42,508 bases of DNA from contig JAIVFJ010000428.1 in the NCBI GenBank assembly GCA_025765615.1, forward strand, positions 1 to 42,508, in the 5' to 3' direction. Of this stretch, positions 42,445-42,508 are shown in pieces. The stretch is from Zopfochytrium polystomum (taxonomy: Eukaryota; Chytridiomycota; Chytridiomycetes; Chytridiales; Chytridiaceae). A program made the position numbers and the translations under genes. The number at the start of each line of letters is the position of its first letter. The first letter of the stretch is position 1. The notes below the pieces were generated by a model, which saw only the letters and a list, made by a program, of their open reading frames with translations, ran no database searches and was not told the DNA's origin.

Positions 42445-42508
42445 TGCAACAACCAAGCTATCATCCCTTCTCAAGACGCACCGCCCGGACGCGTGTGGTG
42501 GTGAAAGT
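42057..42508. other. Upstream region of the last gene, purine-rich, with a 29-base poly(A)
   Basis: Purine-rich (gaaagg/aaaag) on the plus strand; poly(A) at 42413-42441. No ORF supported. Confidence 0.5.

Overview
The window is eukaryotic nuclear DNA, most likely from a zoosporic (chytrid-type) fungus. Evidence: genes split by many short GT-AG introns (about 50-90 nt), a conventional kinesin with the fungal/animal IAK tail motif, a heterotrimeric G-protein alpha subunit, an OrsD-like protein, ankyrin-like WW/SG repeats, a degraded Ty1/copia element and many dinucleotide microsatellites. The lineage is an inference from gene content; no rRNA or other marker is present.

Layout. 1-2266 is very AT-rich. 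It holds the C-terminal end of a D5-like (NCLDV-type) primase-helicase, a small nuclease-like ORF of a family known from giant viruses, several repeats, and a 90-bp inverted repeat (1338-1427 / 2177-2266) that folds back on itself. The right arm ends exactly where ordinary host DNA begins, inside the 3' end of an OrsD-like gene (2239-4423, minus). This reads as the end of an endogenous large-DNA-virus or virus-like element, or an assembly join. 4423-12537 is gene-poor: a degraded regulator-like ORF, a DUF4037 remnant with an in-frame stop, a 28-bp perfect hairpin, four tRNA-like sequences, and a possible foldback element with ~155-bp inverted ends.

12538-21727 (minus) is the main item: one 16-exon, phase-consistent gene model of 2775 residues. 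It encodes three beta-grasp-like N-terminal repeats (one per exon), TIR domain 1, NACHT NTPase 1, another beta-grasp-like segment, TIR domain 2, NACHT NTPase 2 and about 18-20 ankyrin repeats that are nearly identical at the DNA level. It looks like an NLR-type immune or self-recognition receptor with a doubled TIR-NACHT core.

22151-30155 carries genes for secreted or surface proteins and an intracellular repeat protein: a Cys-rich CDCxG-repeat protein (minus), a tandem SnoaL-like protein with signal peptide and GPI-type tail (plus), an F-box-like protein with divergent ankyrin repeats (plus), and a jacalin-lectin/aerolysin-type beta-pore-forming protein (plus). 31101-34771 is kinesin-1 heavy chain, 35906-38388 an atypical G-alpha with a long low-complexity insertion, 38968-40310 a frameshifted copia pol remnant, and 40801-42056 (minus) an unrecognised gene. 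Exon coordinates come from reading splice signals and checking phase by hand; no alignment or transcript data were available.
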